64,000 bases of DNA from Rhizobiales bacterium GAS188 (GCA_900104855.1 FNSS01000001.1:3534001-3598000), one strand, 5' to 3'; numbered from the stretch's first letter, positions 44,812 through 54,334 are shown. Notes: generated by a model from the letters alone, not told the origin. Numbers and translations are program-made.

Positions 44812-45711
44812 ATGACCACAATCTCGCGCATGAAGGCGCCAGTCGAGACGGTGGAGCGCGAGGCGGTCCGCAGCCGCGCCGCCTATTGGCTGATCGCGCC
44901 CGGCGTCGCCTGGATGCTGCTGTTCCTGGTCTTGCCCATCGCGATGATGATCTACGTCTCGTTCTGGACCCAGACCACCTTCAAGATCGAGCCCGTCCTG
45001 ACGACGCGGAGCTGGGAGACCTTCTTCACCAGCGAGACCTATCTCGACGCGCTGTGGACGACGCTGCGCATCTGGCTGATCGTGCTCGCGGCGACGTTGG
45101 TCGTCGGCTACCCGACCGCGCTTTTCGTCGGGCTGTTCGTCAAGAACAAGACGCTTGCGAGCGTCCTCCTCATCTTGTGCATCATCCCGTTCTGGACCTC
45201 GTTCCTGATCCGCGTCCTCGCCTGGCGCCCGATGCTCGGCAAGGAGGGAGCGATCAACATCATCCTGCAGAGCCTGCACATCACCCCGGCGCCGATCGAT
45301 GCGCTGCTGTTCACCGAATTATCGGTGATCATCGGCATGACCCAGATCTACTGCGTGTTCATGGTCGGCCCGATCGCCTTCATGCTCGGGCGCATCGACC
45401 CGAACGTCATCGAGGCGGCACGCGACCTGGGCGCCGGCTTCTGGCGCATCTTCCGGACCATCATCCTGCCGTTGAGCATGCCGGGCGTGGTGGTCGGCGC
45501 CATCTTCGTGTCGGTGATGGTGCTCGGCGAGTTCGCGACCTCGGCTGCCCTGTCGGGGCGCAAGGTCAACCTCCTCGGCAACATCATCGTCACGCAGGTC
45601 GGCTCCTTGAAATGGGCCTTCGCGGCCGTGGTCGGGGTGGTGCTGACCTTGGTGATGGGCATCGTGGTCGCAGGCCTCCTGCGCGTCGTCGACCTGAAGC
45701 GGGAGCTGTGA
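44812..45711 (+). CDS. ABC transporter permease (PotB-like)
   Basis: A 299-residue protein with about six transmembrane segments and the EAA-type loop (EAARDLGAGFWRIFRTIILPLSMPG). Type I importer permease of the spermidine/putrescine-opine class. Stop overlaps the second permease start (GTGA). Confidence 0.92.
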   Translation: MTTISRMKAPVETVEREAVRSRAAYWLIAPGVAWMLLFLVLPIAMMIYVSFWTQTTFKIEPVLTTRSWETFFTSETYLDALWTTLRIWLIVLAATLVVGYPTALFVGLFVKNKTLASVLLILCIIPFWTSFLIRVLAWRPMLGKEGAINIILQSLHITPAPIDALLFTELSVIIGMTQIYCVFMVGPIAFMLGRIDPNVIEAARDLGAGFWRIFRTIILPLSMPGVVVGAIFVSVMVLGEFATSAALSGRKVNLLGNIIVTQVGSLKWAFAAVVGVVLTLVMGIVVAGLLRVVDLKREL

Positions 45712-46559
45712 CCGTGCAGGCTTCCGTCATCAAGCCTGTCCTGGCCCTCTATACCGGCCTGTTCCTGATCTTCCTCTACGGCCCGTTGATCGTGCTCGCG
45801 ATCCTGTCCTTCCAGACCGGTCCTGAAGGTGGACCGCAATTTCCGATCGTCGAGTGGTCGAGCTATTGGTACCGCCACATCTTCGGGCTGACGCCGCCAT
45901 CGCGCATCGCGCCGCTGCCGATCGAATCCGCCCTCATCCGCTCGCTCGCTCTCGCCTTTCTGACCATGGTGGTCTCGACCGTGCTCGGTGTGACCTCGGC
46001 GCAGGCCTTTCGGCGTCGCTTCACGGGCTCGGGCGTGGTCTTCTACCTGATCGTGCTCGGAATGATGGTGCCGGGCGTCCTCGTCGGCCTCGGCACGGCG
46101 CTCGTCGCCAATGCGCTCGGCATCGACCGGCATTGGTGGGGCACGGCCTTCGTGCTGCATGTGGTCTATACGTTTCCCTTCGCCTTCCTGGTGATGCTGG
46201 CGATCTTCAACCGCTTCGATGCTTCGGTCGAAGAGGCGTCCTGGTCGCTCGGCGTGGCGCCGGTGCGGACCTTTCGCAAGATCACTTTCCCGCTGATCTT
46301 TCCGGGCGTGCTGTCGGCGATGCTCTTCGCCTTCACGCTCTCCTATGACGAGTTCTCCCGCACCCTCTTCGCTGCCGGGCCGGACCTGACGCTGCCGCTC
46401 GCGATCTACGGCACGTTCTCGGTCGAGATCCATCCGAATATCTTCGCCTTCGGCGTGCTCACCACCCTGTTCTCGCTGGCGCTGCTCGCCGTCTACGCGA
46501 TCTTGATGACGCTCTCGATCCGGCGCGCCGACCGCGTCGCGATCCAGGAGGAGACATGA
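45708..46559 (+). CDS. ABC transporter permease (PotC-like)
   Basis: About 283 residues, six transmembrane segments, EAA loop EEASWSLGVAPVRTFRKITFPLIFPG. GTG 45708 overlaps the upstream stop (GTGA); GTG 45714 with GGGAG about 9 bp upstream is alternative. The long frame upstream is a shadow of the first permease. Stop overlaps the next gene start. Confidence 0.92.
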   Translation: MTVQASVIKPVLALYTGLFLIFLYGPLIVLAILSFQTGPEGGPQFPIVEWSSYWYRHIFGLTPPSRIAPLPIESALIRSLALAFLTMVVSTVLGVTSAQAFRRRFTGSGVVFYLIVLGMMVPGVLVGLGTALVANALGIDRHWWGTAFVLHVVYTFPFAFLVMLAIFNRFDASVEEASWSLGVAPVRTFRKITFPLIFPGVLSAMLFAFTLSYDEFSRTLFAAGPDLTLPLAIYGTFSVEIHPNIFAFGVLTTLFSLALLAVYAILMTLSIRRADRVAIQEET

Positions 46560-47296
46560 TGGCGGCAAAGCTCGCCATCGTCACGGGCGCAGGCTCCGGG
46601 ATCGGCCTCGCTGTCGCGCGGCGCCTGGCGCGCGACGGCTACGCGGTCGCCGTGAACGACCTCTTGCCGGAGCGGGCCGACATGGCCGCTGCGAGTATCG
46701 CGTCAGAAGGCGGCACGGCCATCGCGATCGCGGGGGATGTCGCGCGCGAGGAGGACGTGGCGGCGCTGGTGCAGGGCGCCGAACGGGCATTCGGCGGCTG
46801 CACTCTCCTCGTCAACAATGCCGGACATGTGCATCAGGCAAGCTTCGTCGATCTCGAGCCCGCCGATTTCGACCGCATGTTCGCGGTGCATGTTCGCGGC
46901 ACCTATCTCTGCACCCGCGCCGTGCTGCCCGGCATGCTGGCGCGCCGGACGGGGGCGATCGTCAACATGGCCTCGCAACTCGGCCAGATCGGCGGCGTCG
47001 AGCTCGTCCATTACAGCGCCGCGAAGGCCGCGATCATCGGCATGACCAAGGCGCTGGCGCGCGAGGTCAGCGCCAAGGGGCTTCGCGTCAACGCGGTCGC
47101 GCCCGGGCCGATCAACACGCCGCTGGTGATGGCGCTGTCGCCGGCGTGGAGGCAGGCGAAGACGGCCGGGCTGCCGCTCGGCCGCTTCGGCGAGCCGGAC
47201 GAGGTGGCCGAAACCGTCGCTTTCCTGGCATCGCCGCAAGCGAGCCTGTTCGTCGGCCAGACGCTCGGGCCGAATTCCGGCGATGTGATGTTGTGA
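46556..47296 (+). CDS. SDR family oxidoreductase 1
   Basis: A 246-residue classical SDR: TGAGSGIGLAVARRL, NNAGHVHQASF, HYSAAKAAI (Tyr/Lys) and PGPINTPLV. NAD(P)-dependent oxidation or reduction of the imported substrate is inferred. Starts by ATGATGG overlap with the permease stop. Confidence 0.92.
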   Translation: MMAAKLAIVTGAGSGIGLAVARRLARDGYAVAVNDLLPERADMAAASIASEGGTAIAIAGDVAREEDVAALVQGAERAFGGCTLLVNNAGHVHQASFVDLEPADFDRMFAVHVRGTYLCTRAVLPGMLARRTGAIVNMASQLGQIGGVELVHYSAAKAAIIGMTKALAREVSAKGLRVNAVAPGPINTPLVMALSPAWRQAKTAGLPLGRFGEPDEVAETVAFLASPQASLFVGQTLGPNSGDVML

Positions 47297-47310
47297 GCTT
47301 GGGTCAGGAC

Positions 47311-48066
47311 ATGAAACCGACGGTTCTGATCACGGGCGGCGGCATCGGCATCGGCAGGGCGACCGGGCTCGCTTTCGCGCGGGCCGGCTACCTTGTGATC
47401 GTCACCGACGTGCTCGAAAGTGAGGGCGCGGCCGCGGCCGCCGCGATCATCGCTGGCGGCGGCGAGGCCGAGTTCTTTCCGCTCGACGTCCGGTCGACGC
47501 CCGATGCCGAGCGCATCGTCAAGGATGTCGAAAGCCGCCACGGCGCGCTCGCTTGCGTCGTCGCCAATGCGGGCATTGCCCATAAGGTGCCGCTCGACCA
47601 GCTCACCGACGCGAAATGGGACCAGACTTTCGATATCGACCTCAAGGGCATGCTGCGCGTCATCCGGCCGGCCGCGGCGGCCATGCAGGCGGCCCGCAAG
47701 GGCGCCATCATCTGCATCTCCTCCATCATGGGCATCGCCTATGGTTGGGACGAGCATGTGCATTATTCGTCGGCGAAGGCCGGCGTCGTGGGCCTGGTGC
47801 GCGGGCTCGCCGTCGAGCTCGCCAAAAGCAATATTCGCGTCAACGGCGTCGCGCCCGGCTATGTCCGCACCGCGCAGCTCCTGTCGGAGGAGCATTCGCT
47901 CGGCGCCAAGGGCGCCGAGGCGGCGGGCGCCTTCATTCCCATGGGACGTATCGGCGAGCCTGAGGAGATCGCCGACGTCGTCGTGTTCCTGGCATCCTCG
48001 GCCGCCCGTTACGTGACGGGTCAGGTCCTGGTGGTCGACGGAGGCCTGCTGGTCGGCAGGTATTAG
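47311..48066 (+). CDS. SDR family oxidoreductase 2
   Basis: About 251 residues: ITGGGIGIGRATGLAF, VVANAGIAHKVPL, HYSSAKAGV and APGYVRTAQL. Similar in type to the preceding SDR but clearly diverged. Either ATG 47311 (AGGA one base upstream) or GTG 47293, which overlaps the previous stop by GTGA, may start translation. Confidence 0.9.
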   Translation: MKPTVLITGGGIGIGRATGLAFARAGYLVIVTDVLESEGAAAAAAIIAGGGEAEFFPLDVRSTPDAERIVKDVESRHGALACVVANAGIAHKVPLDQLTDAKWDQTFDIDLKGMLRVIRPAAAAMQAARKGAIICISSIMGIAYGWDEHVHYSSAKAGVVGLVRGLAVELAKSNIRVNGVAPGYVRTAQLLSEEHSLGAKGAEAAGAFIPMGRIGEPEEIADVVVFLASSAARYVTGQVLVVDGGLLVGRY

Positions 48067-48113
48067 CTCTCCGGTCGATCTTCTTTGGTTCGTGGTAGCG
48101 GGAGGTGACTAGC

Positions 48114-49349
48114 ATGATCGATAAGCTCGAGCTCGACCGCCGGCTTCTGTTCAAGGAGACGGCCGGCGCCATCGCCCTGATCCTGGGCGGGGGAACGCCT
48201 TTCCTGACTTCGCAGCGCGCTTATGCGGCCGCGAAGGACCTGTCGAAGCAGACGCTGCGGACCATCGGACTGTCGGTGACGGTCCAGGAGCGCGTCCTCG
48301 CCGACTTCAAGACATCTTCCGGCGTCGGCACGACGCAGGGCACGGCGGCGACCTTCCCGGACGCCCAGACCAAGATCCTGTCCGGATCCAAGGACTATGA
48401 TTGCTGGGAAACCATCGGCGAAAGGCTGCCGGCGGTTGTTCAGACCAAGAATGTCGAACCTATACCGGCCTCGTCGCTGCAGAACTGGGCCAATATTCGC
48501 GACACTTTCATCAAGCCGGCCTCCAAATGGGACAAGAAGTCCCAGATCGTCGGACAGATCTGGGCCGATGATGCGCTCACCAAGCTGTGGATGGTTCCTG
48601 CCGTCTACAACTACGATTCGATCGGCTACAACCCCGACGTCGTCAGCGCCGAGGAAGCCAATACCTGGACGGCGATCTTCGACAAGAAATGGAAGGGCAA
48701 GTCCGGCCTGAATACGGACCCCTTGATCGCGCTTGGGCAGGCCGTGATGGCGATGAACTCGCTTGGCCTGTCGAACGTCAAGAACCCAGGCAACCCCAAC
48801 AAGGCGGAGATCGGGGAGGCGATGAAGTTCCTCATCTCCAAGAAGAAGGATGGCCAGTTCCGGGCCCTCTGGGGCGATTTCGGCGAGCTCGTGAACCTCC
48901 TGGCTTCGGGCGAAATGGTGGTCTGCGATGCCTGGCAGCCCGCCGTGATGGCGGTGAAAGCGCAGGGCAAATCCTGCAAATACGCGATCCCGAAGGAAGG
49001 CTATCGCGCCTGGTCGATCGGTCCCTCGCTGATCGCGGGCTCGAGCAACAAGGACGCGGTCTACGCCTATGCCGATTACTGGCTGTCGGGCCCTCCCGGC
49101 ATCATCGTGTCGGAACAGGGCTATTACTCGCCCACGACCAACATCAAGAATGTCATGCCGCCCGACAAATACGGTTTCTGGTACGAGGCGAAGCCGTGGA
49201 AAGGCGCGCCCGAGCGCGGCATCAAGGAGGGCGATCTTCGCGACGGCGGATCGCTGGAGACGCGTGCGGCCAACGTTGCCTACTGGCATCAATGGCCGGA
49301 TGAATACGATCTCGTCATCCAGAAATGGGACGAGTTCCTCAATGCTTGA
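48114..49349 (+). CDS. Extracellular solute-binding protein (PotD-like), Tat signal
   Basis: About 411 residues. N-terminal LDRRLLFKETAGAIALILGG fits a twin-arginine signal (RRLLFK). The mature part is a periplasmic binding fold (LKTIGL-type strand LSVTVQERVLADFK, EGYRAWSIGPSLI, YADYWLSGPPGIIVSEQGYYSP). GGAGG lies 8 bp upstream of ATG 48114. It delivers the substrate to the two permeases. A homologue without a signal lies at 53045. A hairpin follows the gene (49352-49386). Confidence 0.92.
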   Translation: MIDKLELDRRLLFKETAGAIALILGGGTPFLTSQRAYAAAKDLSKQTLRTIGLSVTVQERVLADFKTSSGVGTTQGTAATFPDAQTKILSGSKDYDCWETIGERLPAVVQTKNVEPIPASSLQNWANIRDTFIKPASKWDKKSQIVGQIWADDALTKLWMVPAVYNYDSIGYNPDVVSAEEANTWTAIFDKKWKGKSGLNTDPLIALGQAVMAMNSLGLSNVKNPGNPNKAEIGEAMKFLISKKKDGQFRALWGDFGELVNLLASGEMVVCDAWQPAVMAVKAQGKSCKYAIPKEGYRAWSIGPSLIAGSSNKDAVYAYADYWLSGPPGIIVSEQGYYSPTTNIKNVMPPDKYGFWYEAKPWKGAPERGIKEGDLRDGGSLETRAANVAYWHQWPDEYDLVIQKWDEFLNA

Positions 49350-49351
49350 GC

Positions 49352-49386
49352 GGCCCAAAATGCGCTCCAAGATGCGCCTTTGGGCC
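49352..49386 (+). terminator. Intra-operon hairpin after the binding-protein gene
   Basis: GGCCCAAA...TTTGGGCC stem with an inner GCGC/GCGC pair, 3 bp after the SBP stop. No U-run after it, so it more likely stabilises or partially terminates the SBP mRNA than stops the operon, as in other ABC operons. Confidence 0.5.
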
Positions 49387-49547
49387 CGCCCATGACCGAT
49401 GCGCTTCTTCCTGCGAAAGCCGGAACACGGCTCGGGCGCTCTCGACCCAAGAGTGCCCGACCGGACAGCGCACGGCCGCAGGGCAATCGCTCCGTCGCCC
49501 CCGCGGCGGAGAAGCCGGCCGACGATGCCGGCAGAAACGGAGTAGCG

Positions 49548-50654
49548 GTGCCGTATGACCTGCAGCTCATCAAGGTCGGCAAGGTCTATGACAACGGCAC
49601 GCCCGCCGTCATCGACTTCGACCTCGATGTCGAGAAAGGCGAGTTCATCGCCTTTCTCGGCCCCTCCGGCTGCGGCAAGACCACGACGCTGCGCATGATC
49701 GGGGGCTTCGAGACCATCACCAGCGGCGATGTGCGCATTCGCGGGAGGCGCGTCAACGAGCTGCCCCCCGAGCGTCGCCCGACCTCGATGATCTTTCAGA
49801 ACTATGCGCTCTTCCCGCATCTCGACGTGCGCCGCAACGTCGCCTATGGGCTCGAGGTCAAGGGCATGCCGAAGGCTGAGCGCGACGCCAAGGTCGACCG
49901 CATGCTCGCGACACTCGGCATCGCCGATGTGGCGGCCGAACGACCCGATCGGCTGTCCGGCGGTCAGCGCCAGCGCATTGCGCTCGCGCGCAGTCTTGTC
50001 GTCGAGCCCGACATCCTGCTGCTCGACGAACCGCTCGGCGCACTCGACGCCAATCTGCGCAAGACCATCCAGGCCGAGCTCAGGCTGCTGCAGCGCAATC
50101 TCGGCATCACCTTCGTGTTCGTGACGCACGCCCAGTCGGAGGCGCTGACGCTCTCCGATCGCATCGTCGTCATGAATGAGGGCCGCATCGAGCAGGTCTC
50201 GCCACCGCATCAGCTCTACACGCGGCCGAAGACGCGCTTCGTCGCCCAGTTCATCGGGCGCAACACGATCTTCTCAGGGACCCTCGATGCGATCGAGCAG
50301 GGCCTCGGCAGCGTCGCGACGCAGCTCGGCCGCTTCACCGGCACGCTCGAGCATCCGGCGGTAGCCGGAGAGGCCGCCGAGATCGTCGTGCCCTCGGAAG
50401 CCTTCGGCATCTATCCATGCCTGGAAGCCTCGCACTCGGCGCTCGTCGAGAGCTATCGAGGCAATGTCCTGCAGGGCGTCATCACCGAGCGCGAGGTCGT
50501 CGGCCATATCGTGCAGCTCGCGGTGAAGCTCGCTGGCGACCGCGTCGTCGCGATCGAGGGGCATGTGGAGAAATACCTCAATGATGGCCTGGCGCCCGGC
50601 TCCGCCGTCTGGATCGCCTGGGCCGCCAAGGAAGCGACCGTGATCAGAGGCTGA
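49548..50654 (+). CDS. Second ABC transporter ATPase (PotA-like), consensus motifs
   Basis: About 368 residues: Walker [14 protein letters not shown]-loop [37 protein letters not shown], Walker [14 protein letters not shown]-loop VTHAQSEAL, then a TOBE domain. GTG 49548 has GGAG 5 bp upstream and gives a normal N-terminus ([14 protein letters not shown]). The frame is open from ATG 49392 with a low-complexity basic stretch that is unlikely to be translated. Together with the first ATPase it probably forms an asymmetric pair. Confidence 0.9.
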   Translation: MPYDLQLIKVGKVYDNGTPAVIDFDLDVEKGEFIAFLGPSGCGKTTTLRMIGGFETITSGDVRIRGRRVNELPPERRPTSMIFQNYALFPHLDVRRNVAYGLEVKGMPKAERDAKVDRMLATLGIADVAAERPDRLSGGQRQRIALARSLVVEPDILLLDEPLGALDANLRKTIQAELRLLQRNLGITFVFVTHAQSEALTLSDRIVVMNEGRIEQVSPPHQLYTRPKTRFVAQFIGRNTIFSGTLDAIEQGLGSVATQLGRFTGTLEHPAVAGEAAEIVVPSEAFGIYPCLEASHSALVESYRGNVLQGVITEREVVGHIVQLAVKLAGDRVVAIEGHVEKYLNDGLAPGSAVWIAWAAKEATVIRG

Positions 50655-50706
50655 CGAAGCGACAGGGGTGCTCAGGGCCCCGCGTAGAGAGGAAGGAAGA
50701 CCGATA

Positions 50707-51588
50707 ATGGCCAAGGAAATTCTTTGCGGATTTGGCGTCGACGTCGATGCCGTGGCGGGCTGGCTCGGCTCCTATGGGGGCGAAGATTCACCAGACGACA
50801 TCTCGCGCGGATTATTCGCAGGCGAAGTCGGCAGTCCGCGCATCCTCAAGCTGTTCGAGCGGTTCGGCATCAAGACCACATGGTTCATTCCCGGCCATTC
50901 GATCGAGACCTTCCCCAAGGAGATGAAGGCGGTGGCCGAGGCCGGCCATGAGATCGGCATTCACGGCTATACGCATGAGAACCCGATCGCCATGACCCGC
51001 GAGCAGGAGACCGAGATCCTCGACAAATGCATCGACCTCGTCACCAAGCTCTCGGGCAAGCGGCCGACCGGTTATGTGGCGCCGTGGTGGGAGTTCTCGC
51101 CGGTGACCAATGAGCTCCTGCTCGAGCGCGGCATCAAATACGACCACTCGCTGATGCATCACGACCATCAACCTTATTACGTGCGCGTCGGCGATAGCTG
51201 GACCAAGATCGACTATGCGAAAAGACCGTCGGAATGGATGGTGCCGCTGAAGCGCGGCCACGAAACGGACCTGATCGAAATCCCGGCGAGCTGGTACCTC
51301 GACGACCTGCCGCCCATGATGTTCATCAAGAAGGCCCCCAACAGCCACGGCTTCGTCAACCCGCGCGATATCGAGCAGATGTGGCGCGATCAGTTCGACT
51401 GGGTGTATCGGGAATATGATTATGCGGTCTTCCCCATGACCATCCACCCTGACGTATCGGGCCGGCCGCATGTGCTGATGATGCTGGAGCGGCTCTACAA
51501 CCACATGATCGGCCATCCGGGGGTGAAATTCGTGACCATGAACGACATGGCGGACGATTTCGCGCGGCGCTCCCCGCGCAAGAAGTAG
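50707..51588 (+). CDS. Polysaccharide deacetylase-fold hydrolase (cyclic imide/amide hydrolase-like)
   Basis: About 293 residues of the NodB/PuuE-like family: [11 protein letters not shown] (Asp pair), [14 protein letters not shown] (HxxxH-type metal site), [15 protein letters not shown]. No signal peptide, so cytoplasmic; this excludes cell-wall deacetylation and favours a metal-dependent C-N hydrolase such as PuuE allantoinase or cyclic imide hydrolases. It is the likely hydrolytic enzyme for the imported compound. Start ATG 50707 after AAGGAAG. Confidence 0.88.
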   Translation: MAKEILCGFGVDVDAVAGWLGSYGGEDSPDDISRGLFAGEVGSPRILKLFERFGIKTTWFIPGHSIETFPKEMKAVAEAGHEIGIHGYTHENPIAMTREQETEILDKCIDLVTKLSGKRPTGYVAPWWEFSPVTNELLLERGIKYDHSLMHHDHQPYYVRVGDSWTKIDYAKRPSEWMVPLKRGHETDLIEIPASWYLDDLPPMMFIKKAPNSHGFVNPRDIEQMWRDQFDWVYREYDYAVFPMTIHPDVSGRPHVLMMLERLYNHMIGHPGVKFVTMNDMADDFARRSPRKK

Positions 51589-51634
51589 ATGCCACTTCAC
51601 AGGCGTCAGGCCGCGTTCGACCGAGGATAAGGGC

Positions 51635-51964
51635 ATGTGCGCATTATGTGGCGTCCTGGGCGGCGCCGAGCACTGGACCGATGCGGTCGCGCGGCAAGGC
51701 GTGTTCACGCGCAATACCGGCTCGCCGGAGCGGCGGCGCGAGCGGCTGCGGCGCGTGGCGCTCGCGAACCGCATCCTGTCGCAGTACGGCCTGGCGCTCG
51801 CTGACTGGCAAGGCACATCGTACCTGCTCTCGACCGCGACCGGGAAGACCGAGCTCATCGACAATCTCGCGCATCTGTGGGCGACGGCCGAGCGTCTCAC
51901 CGGCCGCGCCTGCGATCCGCTCGCCGAGGGGCTGGTGGCGAAGCTGGAGACGCTGCATGCTTGA
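51635..51964 (+). CDS. Small conserved protein with N-terminal CxxC, upstream of cobW-like gene
   Basis: A 109-residue protein beginning MCALCGVLGGAEHW (Cys2, Cys5 and a His), then charged helices. No membrane segment, no family I can name. The stop overlaps the GTPase start by 8 bp, so translation is coupled. A small metal-binding or adaptor role with the CobW protein is inference. Confidence 0.75.
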   Translation: MCALCGVLGGAEHWTDAVARQGVFTRNTGSPERRRERLRRVALANRILSQYGLALADWQGTSYLLSTATGKTELIDNLAHLWATAERLTGRACDPLAEGLVAKLETLHA

Positions 51965-53048
51965 GGCCGTCGCAGGGTTCACGCCGGTCAATCTGATCAC
52001 CGGCTTCCTGGGATCGGGCAAGACGACATTGCTCGGAAGGCTGCTGCGCGATCCCGCGCTCGCCGACACGGCCGTGCTGATCAACGAGTTCGGGGAGGTG
52101 GGGCTCGATCATCACCTCATCGAGCGCATCGACGACACCGTGGTGCTGCTGCAATCGGGCTGCCTGTGCTGCACGATCCGCGGCGAGCTTTCGGAAGCCA
52201 TCAAGGCGCTGCATTCGAAACGCGAGCGTGGGGTGGTGCCGCCATTTCGGCGCCTCGTCATCGAGAGCACGGGGCTTGCCGACCCGTTCCCGATCCTGTC
52301 GACGGTGCATGCCGATCCGGTGCTCAAGCACCATTTCCGCCTGGGCGCCGTGATCGCCACGGTCGACGCAGTGAACGGCATGGCCGAGCTCGATGCCCAG
52401 CCGGAAAGCGTCAAGCAGGTGGCGGTCGCCGACCGCCTGGTGCTGACCAAGACCGATCTCGCCGAGCCGCGCGCGGCGCTCGCTTTGACGGAGCGCTTGC
52501 GCGCCCTCAACCCGACGGCGCCGCTGTGGCGTGCCGCCGAGGAGGAGATCGATGCGCGCACGCTTCTCGCGGACGATGCCTTCAACATGTCCGGCAAGAG
52601 CGAGGCTGCGCAGCATTGGTTTGCGCTCGAGCTTCCGGATGCGATCCCAGGCGACGCCTCTCACGCGGGCCATGGCCATGACGGCTCTCACCATGCCCAT
52701 GACGTGAATCGCCACGGAGACGATATCAGGGCCTTCGCGTTGGTGTTCGACGAGCCGCTCGATTGGACGATGTTCGGCCTTTGGTTGACCATGCTGCTCA
52801 ACCGCCACGGCGCCGAGGTGCTGCGCGTCAAGGGCATCTTGAATGTCGCCGGCTCGCCGACCCCGGTTGCGGTGCACGGCGTGCAGCATCTGGTGCACGC
52901 GCCCCGGCATATGCCGGCTTGGCCGAGCGAAGATCGCCGCTCGCGCATCGTGTTCATCATGAAGGGCCTCGATCCCGCCTCGGTCACCCGCTCGCTGCGG
53001 GCTTTCGCTGCGCTCGCCTCGCCCATACGCGTTGCCGAGCCCGCATGA
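51957..53048 (+). CDS. CobW/COG0523-family GTPase (metal chaperone)
   Basis: About 363 residues: Walker A GFLGSGKTTLL, the CLCC motif (GCLCCTI) that binds Zn or Co, switch residues LVIESTGLADPF, LVLTKTDLAEP, a His-rich loop (HAGHGHDGSHHAHDVNRHGDD) and a CobW C-terminal domain (LRVKGILNV). Such GTPases insert metals into client enzymes. The deacetylase-fold hydrolase two genes upstream, which needs a metal, is the obvious client (inferred). Coupled both ways: overlaps the small protein and, by ATGA, the next gene. Confidence 0.92.
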   Translation: MLEAVAGFTPVNLITGFLGSGKTTLLGRLLRDPALADTAVLINEFGEVGLDHHLIERIDDTVVLLQSGCLCCTIRGELSEAIKALHSKRERGVVPPFRRLVIESTGLADPFPILSTVHADPVLKHHFRLGAVIATVDAVNGMAELDAQPESVKQVAVADRLVLTKTDLAEPRAALALTERLRALNPTAPLWRAAEEEIDARTLLADDAFNMSGKSEAAQHWFALELPDAIPGDASHAGHGHDGSHHAHDVNRHGDDIRAFALVFDEPLDWTMFGLWLTMLLNRHGAEVLRVKGILNVAGSPTPVAVHGVQHLVHAPRHMPAWPSEDRRSRIVFIMKGLDPASVTRSLRAFAALASPIRVAEPA

Positions 53049-54334
53049 AGCGGATCATCGGCAAGCCGGGCAAAGCGATGAGCAACAAAGGCGGGAAGCG
53101 CGCCAAAAAAGGCTTGGGCGCTGAAAAAGATTTGCCTTCGCCTGCGGTCCACACGGCCTTGCGTCCGCATCTGCGGGTGCTCGGCACCGAGATCACGCTG
53201 CTCGAGCAGTTGCGCGTCCGGGCCGAGCGGGATCTCGGCATCGACATCACCTTCGAGATGCTCGACTTCCTCAGTGCGCAATGCAAGGCGGCGACCGAGC
53301 CCGATGCCTTCGACATCTATGATCAGTGCTTCCACAATGTGGACATCGTCTGGTTCTGGCGAGCCATCCAGCCCATCGACACGCAGCGGATCTCGCTCTG
53401 GGGCGAGGTGAACGAGCTCACCAAATCGGGACGGATCAGCGCCTACGCGCCGATGGGGCGAGGTGATGCTCCGGTGAACAAGCTTTATGTGCAGCCGGGC
53501 TTGTCGCTCGGCCCGCTGCAGTCGGGACGCATCAGCATGCTGCCGACGGTCCACAACTTCGATTCCTTCGCCTACCTTCCGGAACTCTTTCCCGGTGCCG
53601 ATCCCGGCGATGCGAGCTGGAGCTGGCTGTTGGACGAACGCGCCAAGGGGCGTCTCGCGCTCGTCGACGAGCCGGCGATCGGCGTCTTCGACGCAGCCTT
53701 GGCTTGCGAGGCGCGCGGCGACATCCGGTTCGCCGATATCGGCAATATGACGGCCCCCGAAATCGACAAGCTCATGACGCTGCTCTCGGCGCGCAGGCGA
53801 GAGGGCTATTTCTGCGGATTGTGGAAGACGGCCGCGGAATCCGCCGAGCTCATGGCCGATGGCAGAGCCGCGATCCAGAGCATGTGGTCGCCCGGAACGA
53901 GCGCCTTGATGCGGGCCGGCGTCCCGATCCGGGAAGCCGTGCCGAGGGAGGGCTACCGCGCCTGGCATGGCGGCATGTGCCTCTCGGCGCGCCTGTCGGG
54001 TCGCCTGTTGGACGTGGCCTATGAGTATCTGAACTGGTGGCTCTCAGGCTGGCCGGGCGCCGTCATGGCGCGGCAAGGCTATTACATGTCGGTGCCCGAA
54101 CGCGTCCGCGACGCCTTGCCGCCAGAGGAGTGGGGCTATTGGTACGAGGGCGCTCCTGCGAGCCGCGATCTTCCGGGAACCGATGGCGAGATCACGGTGC
54201 GGGCAGGCTCGCTGCGGCCGGGCGGCTCCTATCGCGAACGGGCGAGCCATATCGCGGTCTGGAACACCACCATGGACGAGCACAATTATCTCGTCCGCCG
54301 CTGGTCGCAATTCGCAGCGGCCTGCGCTCGTTGA
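53045..54334 (+). CDS. Solute-binding-protein-like paralogue with no visible signal peptide
   Basis: About 429 residues, homologous to the 48114 binding protein (EGYRAWHGGM..., WWLSGWPGAVMARQGYY, WGYWYEGAP in the same order). The N-terminus is MKRIIGKPGKAMSNKGGKRA, strongly Lys/Arg/Gly-rich with no hydrophobic core. A cytoplasmic protein is therefore expected from this start. ATG 53045 overlaps the cobW stop by ATGA. No better start upstream: the longer frame (from 52763) is a shadow of cobW. Role unknown: possibly a substrate store, sensor or partner of CobW. Confidence 0.87.
   Translation: MKRIIGKPGKAMSNKGGKRAKKGLGAEKDLPSPAVHTALRPHLRVLGTEITLLEQLRVRAERDLGIDITFEMLDFLSAQCKAATEPDAFDIYDQCFHNVDIVWFWRAIQPIDTQRISLWGEVNELTKSGRISAYAPMGRGDAPVNKLYVQPGLSLGPLQSGRISMLPTVHNFDSFAYLPELFPGADPGDASWSWLLDERAKGRLALVDEPAIGVFDAALACEARGDIRFADIGNMTAPEIDKLMTLLSARRREGYFCGLWKTAAESAELMADGRAAIQSMWSPGTSALMRAGVPIREAVPREGYRAWHGGMCLSARLSGRLLDVAYEYLNWWLSGWPGAVMARQGYYMSVPERVRDALPPEEWGYWYEGAPASRDLPGTDGEITVRAGSLRPGGSYRERASHIAVWNTTMDEHNYLVRRWSQFAAACAR

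Noticed and set aside
49392-49547. N-terminal extension of the second ATPase
   Set aside because: Basic low-complexity stretch with no family counterpart; GTG 49548 has a good ribosome-binding site.
48063-50210. 715-residue minus-strand frame
   Set aside because: Shadow across the SBP and ATPase genes.
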